Position numbers and translations under genes: made by a program
From: Astur gentilis
Taxonomy: Eukaryota; Chordata; Aves; Accipitriformes; Accipitridae
Direction of reading: 5' to 3'
NCBI RefSeq assembly: GCF_929443795.1
Contig: NC_064892.1
Coordinates: 27,298,234 to 27,362,233, forward strand
DNA length: 64,000 nucleotides
In this document: one piece after another, positions 21,557-34,020 of the stretch
Numbering within the stretch: the stretch's first letter is position 1
Layout: every line of letters begins with the position of its first letter
The notes under the pieces: model-generated
The model's database searches: none
What the model was told of the DNA's origin: nothing
What the model saw: only the letters and a program-made list of their open reading frames with translations

Positions 21557-22788
21557 GAAAAAGGAAGTTAAGCATGTACCCTTTTTAAGCAGTTAATTAT
21601 AAAGTCAGAGCTCAAACACACACTTCAGTTGGTGACTACTGCAAAATTTTACTTGTTTCTTCATTACTTATAGCTATATAATTTATATAATTTTATTTAG
21701 TGCAACCAAATTTATTAAAAGGAGCTATTTCAACTTACTATAATCAAAACCATGTAGCTGCTTGTATCCCTAGTCTGGTCATGGTTTCTATTTAGGTCTA
21801 TCAGCTTACAGATTTTAGTGAACTTAATAGTATGGACCTTGCTTTCAAACTGTAAATAAGAGATTAATGACCCCAAAGCATTACTTACTATAAGACATGT
21901 CCACAAAGACAAGCTTTTGAGAAAGACAGCCTTTATGAGAGAATGTAGAAAGAAAAGACTTCCAACAAAAGAATAACATGAAAAAAGCCCTTAGTTGTGA
22001 GGTGAACATGATCGTATAAAATACTTGCCTCTAGTATCTAGGCCTGGATTTCATGCCCATATTCTCACAAATCTGTGTTCTCGTACCTTTATGTTAATTT
22101 TAACTAATGTGACAGAAATTCTGCACTTTTATTGTAAAGAGAAGATGATCCACAGAATGCTCTTAGGCTACCCAGTAATACAAGCATATAAGTGTATGAA
22201 TGTGCACATAAGATCTATGTAAAATGGTTTAGGGAATCTTGCTCATTTATTTGTTTGAAATATCAGACTAAACAATTAACATTGTATTTTTTGCTTGTAA
22301 CGTGCAAGTGGTTTGTGATTTTAGGTTGTGTGAACTCTTAAAAACATGGTGAATTTCTTTCATCAAGTCAATAACCTCTTTAAAAAAAGACAAGGGGGAA
22401 AAAAAAAAAAAAGGCAAACAACACAGCCAGGAAAAAAATTTAGAAAACTAGAAAAACTGTCTAAGAACTGTAAGCATCAAGGATAGCCAGTTTCCAGAGA
22501 CATCATGTATCCCTACTGTGGTTGAAATAGGCCTAAAAATGCAATCCCTCTTTCACTGTCGATGGGGTTGAATTGGACCCAAAGAGAGTACTCTTGGTTA
22601 ATGTAGGACATCATACCCACGCTGCATCAAACCCAGAACCTTTTCAACTTGCAGGGTGAGTTTGACAGTAATCAACATGTCTGTCTTCTTGTGACTAACA
22701 GCATAAAGATTCAGCTGTAAATATGGATCAGCTGTATTTTCAATTAGTACAGATCACTTTCTGCAAATCTTCTGCCTGTGCGTAGTCT

Positions 22789-23241
22789 GTGTACATACAT
22801 CGTCTGGATCACAACCGCTTCACAGCCCCGCTGCTGAAAAACAAAAAGCCAATTACAGAACCAAAAACTGCAACCGTTTTAAGCAGATTATACAGTAGTT
22901 TTAAATTGTTGCAGGTTATTACTAAAACCTACTTGAAGCATATGCATTTTTACGATACTAATTCAGGGTTCACTGAATGCAGAACCATGTGTCTAAACTT
23001 ACATTATTCGTGTATATTGCGTCATATTCTGCAGAGTTTAGCAGACAAATTCAGTGCATCTCCTTCCAAAATAATGCGTGGACTGCAACTTCTAACCAAA
23101 GAGAGATATTACACACAATTGCGAGAGGCAGCAAAATCAATTAGCAATTATGCCATGGATGATTTAGGTCAGCTGATTTTGCAAAGCTTATTTATATCGC
23201 CTAATAAAAGTAAAAATTCCTTTCACTCACAGTGCAGTTAA
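22789..23241 (+). other. Unexplained 150-codon open frame, coding status unknown
   Basis: The longest open frame in the window outside transposons and the GC-rich island. The predicted peptide is basic and mixed, with no homopolymers. Its C-terminal half (LADKFSASPSKIMRGLQLLT, then ERYYTQLREAAKSISNYAMD) looks helix-forming. There is no signal peptide, membrane segment or motif I recognise. The first in-frame start is not in a strong initiation context that I can defend, and the flanks carry no clear splice sites or poly(A) signal close by, except an AATAAA inside the frame near 23203. It could be chance, a decayed retrocopy or a conserved non-coding element that happens to be open. No function is assigned. 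Confidence 0.22.
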
Positions 23242-23499
23242 CATTAATACACAGAGAGAAAAAAGTTCTTTACATTGAGAAGCAGTTATAGCTGGGACTG
23301 TCTGTGGGCTTCAAAACTGTTCAGTTCATATAAATTCTTAGCTCTACAAAGTACAAAATATCGAAAATAATGGAGAATTTTGGGTGCCATTTAATATATT
23401 GGTCCTTAGGTACTTTCTGTTCCTCTGCTGGTATAACTTAGCTGGTGGAAAAAAAATAATTCCGCCAACTCCCCAACTAATAGCAAACAACATTTGTTA

Positions 23500-23560
23500 G
23501 ATAAAAATATACATATACATGTACATTTATACATATATATGTGTGCGTGTGTATGAATGC
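23500..23560 (+). repeat. Imperfect (TA/TG)n microsatellite
   Basis: Alternating purine-pyrimidine sequence of ATATACAT, TATATATG and TGTGCGTG units, able in principle to adopt left-handed DNA. Confidence 0.75.
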
Positions 23561-23828
23561 ATACATTATCAAGTAACCTGTCACGGAATCTTTCTATGGA
23601 AACAGGATTGTGTTAAGACAGGCACAGATGTGCTGACCCAGATTTTCTTTCTGTGCAAATCACTTCATGATAGATAAAATGCATAAAAGAAAATAAATAA
23701 AAAGCTTAAAATATTTACATTTGTTTTGGTTATAGCTTTTTTCTTTTTTTTCAGTAGGATTTGCCCAGGCAGGAACCTGGGTCAGCAGTGTAATGGGAGT
23801 CCAAAAAGAGTGAGGCATTAACAAGGTC

Positions 23829-24348
23829 TGCTGGCTCTGACAGGGACAGAGTTATGGTGCTGTGTTTTAAATTTGTGTCAAGGCTTTCTCCTTTTCTCAC
23901 CCTAACCCCACCACCAAGCCAGCAGGCTGGGGGGGCACAAGGAGTTGGAGGGGACACAGCCGGGACAGCTGACCCCAACTGACCCAAGGGATATTCCAGA
24001 CCATACGACGTCATGCTCAGCAATAAAAGCTCAGGTAAAGGAGGGGAAGGGGGGATGTTTGTGGTTACAGCATTTGTCTTCCCAAGTCACCGCTATGTGT
24101 GCTGAGGCCACGCTTTCCGTCAAATGGCTAAACATCTGCCTGCTGATGGGAAGCGGTGAACAAAGTCCTTATTTTGTTTTGCTTGCCTGTGCAACTTTGC
24201 TTCACCTATTAAGCTGTCTTAATTTCGACCCAGGAGTTTTCAGCTTTTGCTCTTCCATTCCTCTCCGCCATCCCACAGAGGGGCAGGGGACTGAGTGAGT
24301 AACCAGGTGGGTGCTGAGCTGCTGGTTGGGCTCAACTTATCACACACA
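23829..24348 (+). mobile_element. ERVL-like LTR, copy 3, diverged subfamily
   Basis: The plus strand starts near TGCTGGCTCTGACAGGGACAG and ends near TTATCACACACA, the same layout as the minus strands of the LTRs at 1906-2489 and 42639-43231. Shared blocks are the GGGCACAAGGAGTTGGAGG region, GGGATATTCCAGACCAT, and the final GAGTGAGT...GTGCTGAGCTGCTGG region. An AATAAA lies at 24022-24027 just after CAGCATGAC-type sequence. The middle (24040-24250) belongs to a different but familiar avian LTR subfamily. No convincing 5-bp duplication is visible (AGGTC is on the left, no match on the right), which fits an older, decayed copy. The ends are approximate. Confidence 0.78.
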
Positions 24349-27300
24349 AATAGTAAAAATACCTAGGGAGAGAGAATAAAAACATTTTTGAAATTATTTG
24401 CTTCAGGAATTATATGCTTCAAGACACAATCCATCAACAAATTGAAAATCATTAAGAAGATGTTTGAGCAATTAATTTTTAATAATATTTCATAAAGCTC
24501 TTAATGCATGATTCGAAAGAATTTCTGAGAAGTTACTCTTGGAGAGAGACTGCTGAGGTACTTGCAAGGAAAGGGTTCACTCTACTCTCAGTTTAAACAC
24601 TCTTAACATGCTACACTGAGTAACAGTTGTGAAAATACAGACAATATGAGAATAAATAATTTTTGGATAAGGAGAAGGTGCATATACCCAGAAAGCAATT
24701 TTTGCCACCTGTTTCAAGATACAGATCACAGCCCCCATGTTTTTCTAGGCATTACTGCTTTCTTTCCTATACCCCTCCAGACTAATAATACAGATTCTCA
24801 CTCAAGAAGAAAACAGGGAAGGCAAATTCTACCATCGTTAATCATTGTAAATCTCTTTTGATGTTTTTTTCTTAACAGAGTGAAGGTGGAGAAGAGCATA
24901 AACAACATTCAATTACATACAAAATACATTAACAGGTGGTGATTCTTAAAGGAATCAAGGGAATTGAAAACATGTTGGTGTAGCAACATTCTGCAACAAA
25001 GCTACAAGGCAGATTGATAGTGCTCCCATTCCTTCTACTTTAAGCACTCCACAGCCATAAACCCATTATTTCTGGAATAGCAAAGTGTTTGGGTAGCTCT
25101 CTGTTGTACAGATTTTGGATATCCCCTATTAGCTGTCTCAGACTGACAATACCATGCATATGAATCACACTTTTCTGTATTTCACTCTTCCTATCTTAGG
25201 AAAAACTCTTCCAGCATGGCTACAGAAAGGCAGCTCTGTAGAAAAAGCAGGAAGTTACGTGGGATTGTGAAGAGATATATATCAAATACCTTATTGTCTC
25301 AAAATCAAATCACTTAATTCTGAAAGTCAATACCTTGCATTCAGATGCAAAAAAATACATTAGGAAAATCTCACTACTTTTGTTTAAAAAAACTTAAAAA
25401 GGAGGTGTTGGGATTTTAAAACTATGTAAGAAGTGCATGAGTTAAAATGACTTGTTTTTCAAATTAAATTTGACAGGCAATTATTCTGTAAGAATGACAA
25501 CCACTGTAATTGCTTTTACTATTTTGGAAAAAGAAAAAAAAAAAGGAAACTAACGAGCTATTTCATTTTAAGAAAGGTATTGGACATGAATTGAGTATTA
25601 TAATCACCAAAACTGCTATGTGAAATTTAATATTTGGATTTGCTTCAGGAAGGTATGTGCCTTTGCAGCAATTGTGGCTATGGACTAATGTGTCAACATT
25701 CCTGTTGAGATACACTAGTAATCAGCATTTCACATCAATGTATTGTCTCAACGGTTAATGATTTAGCAAGTAATTTATTCCCAATAGTAAGAAATCGTGA
25801 CTCTATAGATTATATATTCCTGATATCATCATTGACACAAATGAATTTAATTGCACAGCTCAAATATCCTACTGCAAAACAACTTTTACAGCTGGCTGGG
25901 TCAAACAAACCAACGGCAGGAGTTAAGAATCTATATGTTAAATATACATTTTCTTATCATACTTAAGAAGAAGGAGCTGAAACTCTTCGAGGACATGTAA
26001 AATTATGGCTGCAATAAACTCTACCACTGAGTCTGCAATACACAGAATAAACACTATGTATCAAGAAATTGATGTAAAAATACCATAAATGCCACACAGG
26101 GCTATTAAATCCTCAGGGTGAAAATCATTGGCAATATACACTATGAAAGTCCAAGAAGAGCTTTTTACAGTACACTCAGTAAAAACAAAATCCTGCAGTT
26201 CAAACTGTGACAGAACTAGTATTGCGCTCCAACTATTCAATTCTCATTTTGGCCCAGAATTTAAAGGTTCTTTAACATTTGTTCAGGTTAATACACAGGA
26301 ACATGGACGAGTAAAAAACATTATTTCAATGCTGATGAATTTTTGAATGTTTTTGCCTTTTGTAATAATGGATGCAATATGCTAATATAATAATGAGTAT
26401 AAATATATTTTATAAACATATTTATATCATATCACATGTTCTATTATAATTATTAACATTTCGTATGATCATAAGTAGTTGTGTATGTGCATAATTACAA
26501 ATAAAGTTTTTACATAATAACAATAATATATAATGCCTTGCACTGCAAGTTTCCATAGGAAGTTTTCCGCGTTTAGAAATCTGTTCCTTTAATTTACATT
26601 CTTGCATGCTTTACAATAGTCTATTCTTAATTAGGCATTCCTCTAGGTCTCTAGGATCACTTTTCCCCATTCAAAGTATAAAGCCAAAGGTAAGAGTAGG
26701 ACTGACTGAATCCCTCCTTTTACAGCTGCTTTGACAAATGGCAAGAAATCTGCAGGAAATTTAGGTGAGCCTGAGGTTTCATAAATTTCCCCTGAGTGTC
26801 AGAGAAATTTGCTTTTATGGCATTTCTAGGGCCAGTTGCCAGCATAGGAGGCATCACTGTTCTGACGAATCTTCTTCTTTTATAAAATAATACAAAACAA
26901 ATAAGGAAAACACAAAGTCAAACAACTTAAAAGCCCTTCATTACAAATACGTTGTTAAAGTAGAGTAAATCAACTTTTGCCAACTTTAAAGATGTTTTCC
27001 TTCCTTCCTTCCTTCTTGGTGATACTTACTCTTCGCCTGGTTAACAAGTGGGTGTTCCATTTCCTCCTCAGCTTCATGTATTTTAGAAACAAGCCAGCAC
27101 ATAAGCCAACCCCAAACTATGGAGTGTGCCTGGTTAGTTTTCAGATGTTAAAATAGAATTCTGTGGGATTATAGATGAAAAGGTCTAATTAGGAGTCACC
27201 TCCACAGTCAAGACTACAGAATTTGTAGCTGCTAACTTCATGTAAGTCAACGATAGTGCTGTTCAGAGGTTCTAAATGTATTGGAAAAGCAGTAAAATTT

Positions 27301-27978
27301 TCAGCGCTAGACCTAAGGGTATAAGGCTGGCTGTCGGCCCTGCTCCAGTAGACCTGCTCAAGTATTACTTCTGTGACCACAGCTAAGGTATACAAATGTA
27401 CTGAATCCAACACTGGGCAACCAGTCTGTGTAGTATCACAGCTCTGGTATTTCTTGTGTCGGATTTTCATTAACCTGAGCATCTTCATATCTTGTTTTGC
27501 ACAATGTAGGTGCGTTCTTATTGAGTAACATACTTTAACCCAGCTGCTATCCCTTCAGGAAAGTGATATTGGAATCTGTGCAGATGTGAAATGATGTGTA
27601 TGATTTGTGGATCATTCTCCAAAATTGTCTACTCTGTGCTCAGCAGAGATAAAACAATGCAAAAAGAATGTCTGAATTATTAGCAAAGGGGTTTGGAACA
27701 AGTTGAAAGCTTCATTGTACTACAGTATAAATCCAAATCTTCAATGCTGCATTCCTTTCTGATCATCCCAACTCAAATGTACTAAGCTGGATTACAAAAG
27801 TCTCAGAGAAAGTAAATCAGATGGGCAGTCTTCCAGAATCCATGAATGCTGTGATTTCTGTGTGGTCCTTCCTCCCATCAAGACTAGCTTTATGAGTTCT
27901 AACGACATTCTTCATTTAAAGCATGAATGATATCCATCCTGTTCTCTGTCTCCCCATTTTTCAATATTGGTCTCCGTA
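24349..27978. other. Unique AT-rich DNA, no gene recognised
   Basis: AT-rich sequence with only simple tracts, for example a short TTCC repeat at 26997-27016 and very AT-rich DNA at 26380-26530. The frame at 26128-26346 (72 codons) has no recognisable feature. Confidence 0.55.
26997..27016 (+). repeat. (TTCC)n microsatellite, short
   Basis: About five TTCC units, read directly. Confidence 0.85.
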
Positions 27979-28310
27979 TGAAGATTATGGAGCCTAGGAA
28001 CTCTTCAGTTTGAAAAAGGTATGACTAAGGGGAGCTATGGGAAAGACTTACAAAATCATGGTTGGCGTGGGACAGATGATGAATAAAGGATGGTTATTCA
28101 GTATTTATCACTAAAAAAAAAAGAACTAGAGAATATCCAGTCATAGGAATATTCAAAAGATTTTAAACAATGTATAATTAAGTGATGGACCCCATTGCCA
28201 GAGTATTGCAGTGTTTAAGATTAATAGATTTGAAAAGAAAATTAATAGAAAACAGTTCTGTCAATGGTTGTTAAATATGGTGATCCCAACCCAATCTCCC
28301 AGAGACATGG
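27979..28310 (+). mobile_element. Ancient CR1/L3-like LINE 3' fragment
   Basis: The plus strand follows the C-terminal RT and 3' end of the reptile-type CR1/L3 group. LFSLKK, then LRGAMGKTYKIM (family: LRGDMIETYKIM) and NKGWLFSIYH are readable at about 28000-28110. The later blocks ACTAGAGAATATCCAG, CATTGCCAGAGTATT, AATAGATTTGAAAAGAAAAT and TCAATGG-TGTTAAATATGG correspond to the family's tail (RTRG, LPEDV, FKKKLD, the last about 90 bases). Frames are broken. No octamer tail of the avian type is present. Similarity is by eye against remembered family sequence. Confidence 0.68.
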
Positions 28311-28561
28311 TGAACAAATCAGTTTTTAATGTTATGTTCAGATATGCCTAAATATGATCTCTACTGTAGCCTATTCATGAACAGTGTATTTCCCAAGGGT
28401 GTTTCAGCTAAATGTAATAGAGAATAAGTTAAATTTAAAAGAAATCAACCCACCACAAGCTCCAATATAACAGATATACAAAACCACATAATCAATGTAA
28501 TTTTCAAAGAATTACAATATGTCTAGGTTTTAAATGGGAAAGAAATTCCAGTTTGGCTTAA

Positions 28562-28647
28562 TTTTTCTTTTTCTTTTTCTTTTTCTTTTTCTTTTTCTTT
28601 TTCTTTTTCTTTTTCTTTTTCTTTTTTCTTTTTTTTTTTTTTTTTTT
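28562..28647 (+). repeat. (TTTTTC)n hexamer microsatellite ending in poly-T
   Basis: About ten uninterrupted TTTTTC units followed by a T run. The whole tract is pyrimidine on this strand. Confidence 0.95.
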
Positions 28648-30138
28648 GGTAGAACACATTGCCTTTGCTTTGTACAGTTCTCCCTGTAAAGCATTTAAGT
28701 TTGCTGTTCTTCCTATTAACAGTACTGAAAATTTTCTATTACATTCAATGGTTTTGGATCAAGAACTTACTAAGAGTGCAAGAATTTGGGTTTTTTTGGT
28801 CTTCAGAATCCCAGAATCATGAAAAGGTCTTTCAGTTCTTAACTGCTACTACTGATAATTTTGGGTTATGCCTCAATCAATGAATAAATCTTGTTTCTGC
28901 AAGTAGGAAAAATAATATGTGGTACTTGGCATGCACCTAAGGGTAGAAACAGATATAGTCACACATTCAGTACGTAAACTAAACAGAAAATATACACAAA
29001 CATTAATTTAAGGGCCCTGGTTAATGTTTATTCAAGCTGTAAAAATATTTGTCATTCAGAAACAATACAAAAATAGAGGAGGAAAAAGATGTTTAAATAT
29101 TAATTACATGCTGAATGGAATGTAGAGAGATAGTCCACGGAAACTGGTTGCTTAGTAAATGGTACATTAATTTTCCAGAAAGGCCTTATACATACCAATG
29201 AAATAGTAATAGCCATCACAAAGGTACGTACCTTAGAGATTATTTTTTCACTCTCACCTTATAATAGTAATAACAACCTTCAGGGTCTCTACCATAAGCA
29301 TTTCTAAGATGCTTATCATCCTGATATGCACGTACTTGTTATCCGACCTTGTCATGAAGCATTTAGAAATGTGCAGAAAAGAATAAAATCATCAGAACAG
29401 TTTCCTGGGAATAATGACTAGCTGCATTTATTTCCTTCCTCGTGATCAATGAGCCCCAGGAAATACCTTATAACTCAATTGCTATTGTTTAATCTGCAAA
29501 TGAACTTGCTCCGTCCTGCCTCCTGCCAAGATTCTGATGTATTAGGGGGCAGCTGTTGTATCAAGTGGCGATATTTAATCTTAACAGAGACATGAGAAAG
29601 ATCCTGGGTTTGTCCCTGGACAATTAGTATCAGATCATGATCCACCCTCTCTGCCAGATTGATGAACACATCCAAACCTGTTCCTGACTCCTATATAACT
29701 TGTAGATATGGGACTGTTCCTCCACCATCTCAGTCATCCAGCTTGTTCAACACATGTCCATCACCCAGAAGTGTATAGTAGGTCCATGTGTTAGTTCGTT
29801 GCATGATAGAATACAGTGAATTTAGCAGAAACTAAAGGAGTCCTTGGGCTGGAGATGCTGGAGGTGGTAGGCGCTTATCCCTTGGCATTCAGACAGTGGC
29901 TTTTGACAGGTAATCTGGTATGGGTGCATCCTAGTTAAATTTAGACTACTAACTTTTGCACTGAAATCCTCTATGATGAAAGACTGGGGAAAGATAAGCT
30001 ATTCCAGAGACTGTTCTAATCACCTGAATGAATTGAGTTAAGCTTAAGTGAAATGCGGAATAAATAATAAGATTACAGTTGTTGCTAGCAGTGCTGATGA
30101 TAGAGACTGAGATCCTCTTTATGCAAATAGCTGCCATG

Positions 30139-30158
30139 TATTAATTGATCAATTAATA
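30139..30158. repeat. Perfect 20-bp palindrome
   Basis: TATTAATTGATCAATTAATA is its own reverse complement. AT-rich DNA makes such palindromes less surprising, and no function is implied. Confidence 0.85.
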
Positions 30159-33076
30159 AATTAATAGTAATGAATTACATGTTAATATTGGAATAGAAAT
30201 GTTTGTAAACACATAAATTAATCTCATCCTGAGCTCGAGTGTTCTTATAAACTTTATTTGCAAATATATCTCTCTACAGAGCTACATATTGCCCCAGTGC
30301 CACATATAGTCTAAACCATGATGTAAAGTAATGAGACCAGTAACAATATAGAGACAAAAAACTCTGAAACATTTGAAGTTAAATTCCATGGCCATGCAGA
30401 GTGGAATATAAATCAGCAAGGAATTTGTCACTGGGATTTCTGAAAAGGCCATGTGGAAAATGTGAACATGTTAACTGCTCATATAAAAGGCTTTTCTATC
30501 ACAATCAGGCAAACTAAGTGGACTGCATGGCTGATATCTCAATGAATTCAGTTTGGTCTCATCCAATTGCTTGTTTAATTCGTAGACATGGCAAGCAGTT
30601 TAAAAGCAAATTAACATTCTGTCATTTCTGTTTCACAAAACTTGAGTCAAACAAATTGCCCTCCAGGTGTGTCCTGAATAACATGTTGGCTGATTCACTT
30701 CCAAAGGAAATTAGTGATCTACACTGCTTGAGAAAATTATTTACAGTACGATGAAATCTTTTCAGACAGATACTGATTTGAACACTGAAATGGGTAGTTA
30801 CTATCACAACAGTTATTGTATTTACCTACACCCAATTATAATATGACTCTATTCACTTTCAGAGTTGGTACCAAGTAAAAAAATTCTAAACAAAACCCCC
30901 ATTTCCTTTATTTTCTTCCTTTATTTTCTTCTTCACAGCTCACACAGTTGCTAAAATCCACACAGCTTTTCAGGGTTGAATGTTTTGGCTTATTTTACGC
31001 ACTTCTGTGCCTAACAGACTACGTGAGAGTGATGTATAATTCTGGCACGTTGTAAAGGATTTGATACTACCAGCAAGGGGGACAGCATACACCAGCAGAG
31101 CAATTTGAGGTAGCTGTTTTCTCTTTCACTGGTGGCTACACCACCCTATACTTTTTGCCATGCCTCATTTGCAGCGAGGTAAACACTGGTGCCATGAGCA
31201 GAACCTGTGTAACAGTGACTACAACATGGTAAATATGATCTAATTCCAAGTGGATTATTTACCAAATAAAGATGTGTATCTGGGTGGGATTAATTGCCCT
31301 TTCTGGGTGCCTGTCTCCCTCCACTGATGATAAAGGGAATTACAACACTTCACTTAGATTCGTTGCTTAATTTGCCCCTAAAAGGTGAAACAAATTCCAC
31401 TCAACAGAGGAAAAAAAGAAAGATTATTTTAGATTCAGGTAAAATCAATCGTATAGGCACCACAAAATATAACTCTACATCTTCCAGAGGAAGTATAGAC
31501 AGCTTTTCAAGTAACAAATCAGGACTGAAAAATTAATTCACTAGTCATGATATTAATTTTAAAGTTATTCCTATAAGTCCATTTGTGGATGTTCTAGTAA
31601 CATAAAATCAATGACATTAGATGAAGCTTATCTGGACTCATGTAAGGAGCTGGGTAGGAAGTTAGGAAAGTGAAGGATGAAAGTGCTGTGTTGGCAGAGA
31701 AATACACACTTTTGAAACAGCATTTTAATAGCAGGAGCATGTATCAAGAGAGTTCCTTTTGGGAAAAATGCACTTCGTGATAACCAGTGCAGGGGCAGCA
31801 GGACGCTGGCCTTCACGTACAGACCAGGGCTAGCCTTTGGTTCTGCTTCCCATGGTGGTGTGAATGATTATTCAACACCAATGTCTGGCAAATGTTTGTC
31901 ATTTCAGAAGGTGAAATGCTCTTTTCATCACAAACAACATATGTGATTTACCTCTGAAACAGGCTGAGGCAATTTTAGGGTGGAGACATTATTAGAATTT
32001 AATTTTCAAGCTTATTTACACACAATGTCGCTGCGTATTTAGAAATAGCATTTTCAGATAAGAACTGTCCTTATCACGTGTTAAATAATTTGATTTTTGG
32101 AAGAGCAATATATCATTTTTATCCCTATGAAAGTTTCTGTATCAATTGCTCACATGGACAAGAAAGAAAGAACTAAAGTATTTTAGCCTATTTAGACTGA
32201 ACCTCATATAACTTGATTAGCCTACTGTAGTAAAGTAGCCGAATTTATCTGCAAGATTTTTAGCCTGGTAGCAATAAATAGTTGAAAAATAGACTGGTAG
32301 AGAAGGTGATTGGTACTTAGTAAAGCCTCACAGAGAAATAAAAAGTATTGTGGAGATGAATCCCATTAGTACAGATTTGTTCTGTACGAAATTAATTGAT
32401 TCCAGTTAACCAAACAGACTAAAAAGCTCTACATCTGTTTTAGGCTGTGGAATGGTAAGAGCATATTTCAGATGAGCATAAAATAACAGAAGAGGAATAT
32501 TAACACTGAAAATGTTACCAGTAGCTTAGAAAGGAGGTGAAAGTCATGATTTATAATATCTCTTATAACTCTCAAAGGCAGATAACACTGTTTTTTCCAC
32601 ATCCAATTATTGCATAATGAAAATCCCCTGATCGGTTCAAATGGAATACTCCATTAAGAACAAGTTGATTAAAAGATTTTCTGGTTTGTAACCTGTGATT
32701 GCATGCGATTTTTATGAAATTTATAATCTAGTTTCGCATATGTAGAGTGTTTTCTGAACTCTTCAATACCTAATGTAACTTTCCTATCCTGTGACTTCTT
32801 ATTGCAATCAGCAAATACGTAAGAAATGCAACAAAAAATGGCATTGACACACAGTGTCTAGCAGTATAGTGTAAGGTAATAATAGATATAAGCGTTGTCA
32901 TTTCAATTTGTACGTGTTAATGGATGTTAGAAGCATCTGCTGCCTCCAGCAGCTCCAGACCTGGGGATTCTCCTGCCCAGCCCCGAGACCTCAGGGTCTC
33001 TGTCCAAGGCCAATGGACGCAGCTGCCACCTTCCCCTTTAGAGGTTCAACCAGCAGCAAAGCTGAGCCCGTTTCCC

Positions 33077-33136
33077 GGACGCAGACACACGCAGACAGAG
33101 GACAGAGCCACGGACACGCAGACAGACGGCCACGGA
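33077..33136. repeat. Degenerate ACGCAGACAGAC-type tandem tract
   Basis: Repeated ACACGCAGACAGA-like units inside the GC-rich island create spurious open frames on both strands. Confidence 0.6.
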
Positions 33137-34006
33137 GCAGGGGGTGCCTCCAGCAGCCCCCCCCCCAGGACTCAGCCCAGCCACGTCCCCCCCTCCTCTG
33201 GGGCTGGCAGAGGCAGAAGGTCCCTGCTGCAGCACACCCCCCGCACTCCCCACCTGCACCAGCACCTTCGCCGATCCCCCCGGCACCCGCACGGACCCTC
33301 TGCCCGCCCGGCACCCCTGCCCGCATCCCGGCCCCCCTTACCCGCCCCACGGGTCCCCGACTGGGTGCTCGCCGCACACACGCAGCACTCACGCACTCGT
33401 CCCACGGGCACCCCACTCTCGTGGGTCCCCCCAAATACCAGCACGGACCCTCCAACCTCCTGATACTCCTGACCAGATCCAGGCCACCCTACTCACCGGC
33501 TGGTCCAGCTTGGAGTTTCCCAGTGAATCCACACACACCCCACGCACACCCAGTTGGGGAAGGTACAAACACTCACCCCCAGCAGCCGGCACCCGGGCTG
33601 TGACCCGCGGTCCTGATCCAGCTGCTGGTGCTGAGCCCCTCACTCGCCTCACTGACTCACACCCGTCCCCTCAGGAGCTGGTTTTTGGGACGCAGACCGT
33701 TCCCATCCCAGTGGCTGGAGGTTAAAGACCTCACTGGCTCCAGTAGCTGATACCGCAGGCCAGGGGTGCCCGCAGCAGACCTGCGGGTACGACTCCAGGA
33801 GCTGGCACCCAGTCCCCTCACACCAGTCCCCCCAGTAGCTGACAGTGAGCCCTTGCGGCACTGACACTCATGGGATGGGGAGTGAGGTTACTCAGAGAGG
33901 TCATTAAGGGAAGATTTAATAAGGAGACAGGACAGACTGGGGTGATAAGGTGCAGGGCTCTGCCAGGCAAGCGTGTTGACCAGCCCCTGTTTTACACCTG
34001 ACCAGC

Positions 34007-34020
34007 CCTTTTTATACCCC
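34007..34020 (-). promoter_or_regulatory. TATA box of the GC-rich LTR
   Basis: The minus strand reads TATAAAAAGGG in a G-rich surround. The start site would be expected about 25-30 bp downstream, near 33980, with the ATTAAA poly(A) signal of the same LTR further on at 33915-33920. Confidence 0.6.

Larger units (their letters stand above)
20431..23828. other. Unique AT-rich DNA, no gene recognised apart from one odd ORF
   Basis: AT-rich with a T25 run (21532-21556) and an imperfect TA/TG tract (23500-23560). The ORF at 22789-23241 is listed separately. Nothing else was recognised. Confidence 0.55.
28311..32919. other. Unique AT-rich DNA, no gene recognised
   Basis: AT-rich with a hexamer microsatellite (28562-28647) and a 20-bp palindrome (30139-30158). 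At about 31200-31245 a plus-strand CNSDYNMVNMI segment resembles the end of a CR1/L3 endonuclease (GNSDHNMVKFDL), possibly a tiny fragment of another relic; this is too short to call. No exon was recognised. Confidence 0.5.

Noticed and set aside
26128..26346. 72-codon plus-strand frame
   Set aside because: Within the length expected by chance, with no motif and no supporting signals.
28562..28647. Regular repeat that might suggest a CRISPR-like array
   Set aside because: It is a hexamer microsatellite without spacers.
32908..33725. Long overlapping open frames (up to 231 codons) on both strands
   Set aside because: They arise from GC-rich, stop-poor sequence with Pro/Ala/Gly/Arg-rich low complexity in several frames at once, with no domain and no preferred frame.
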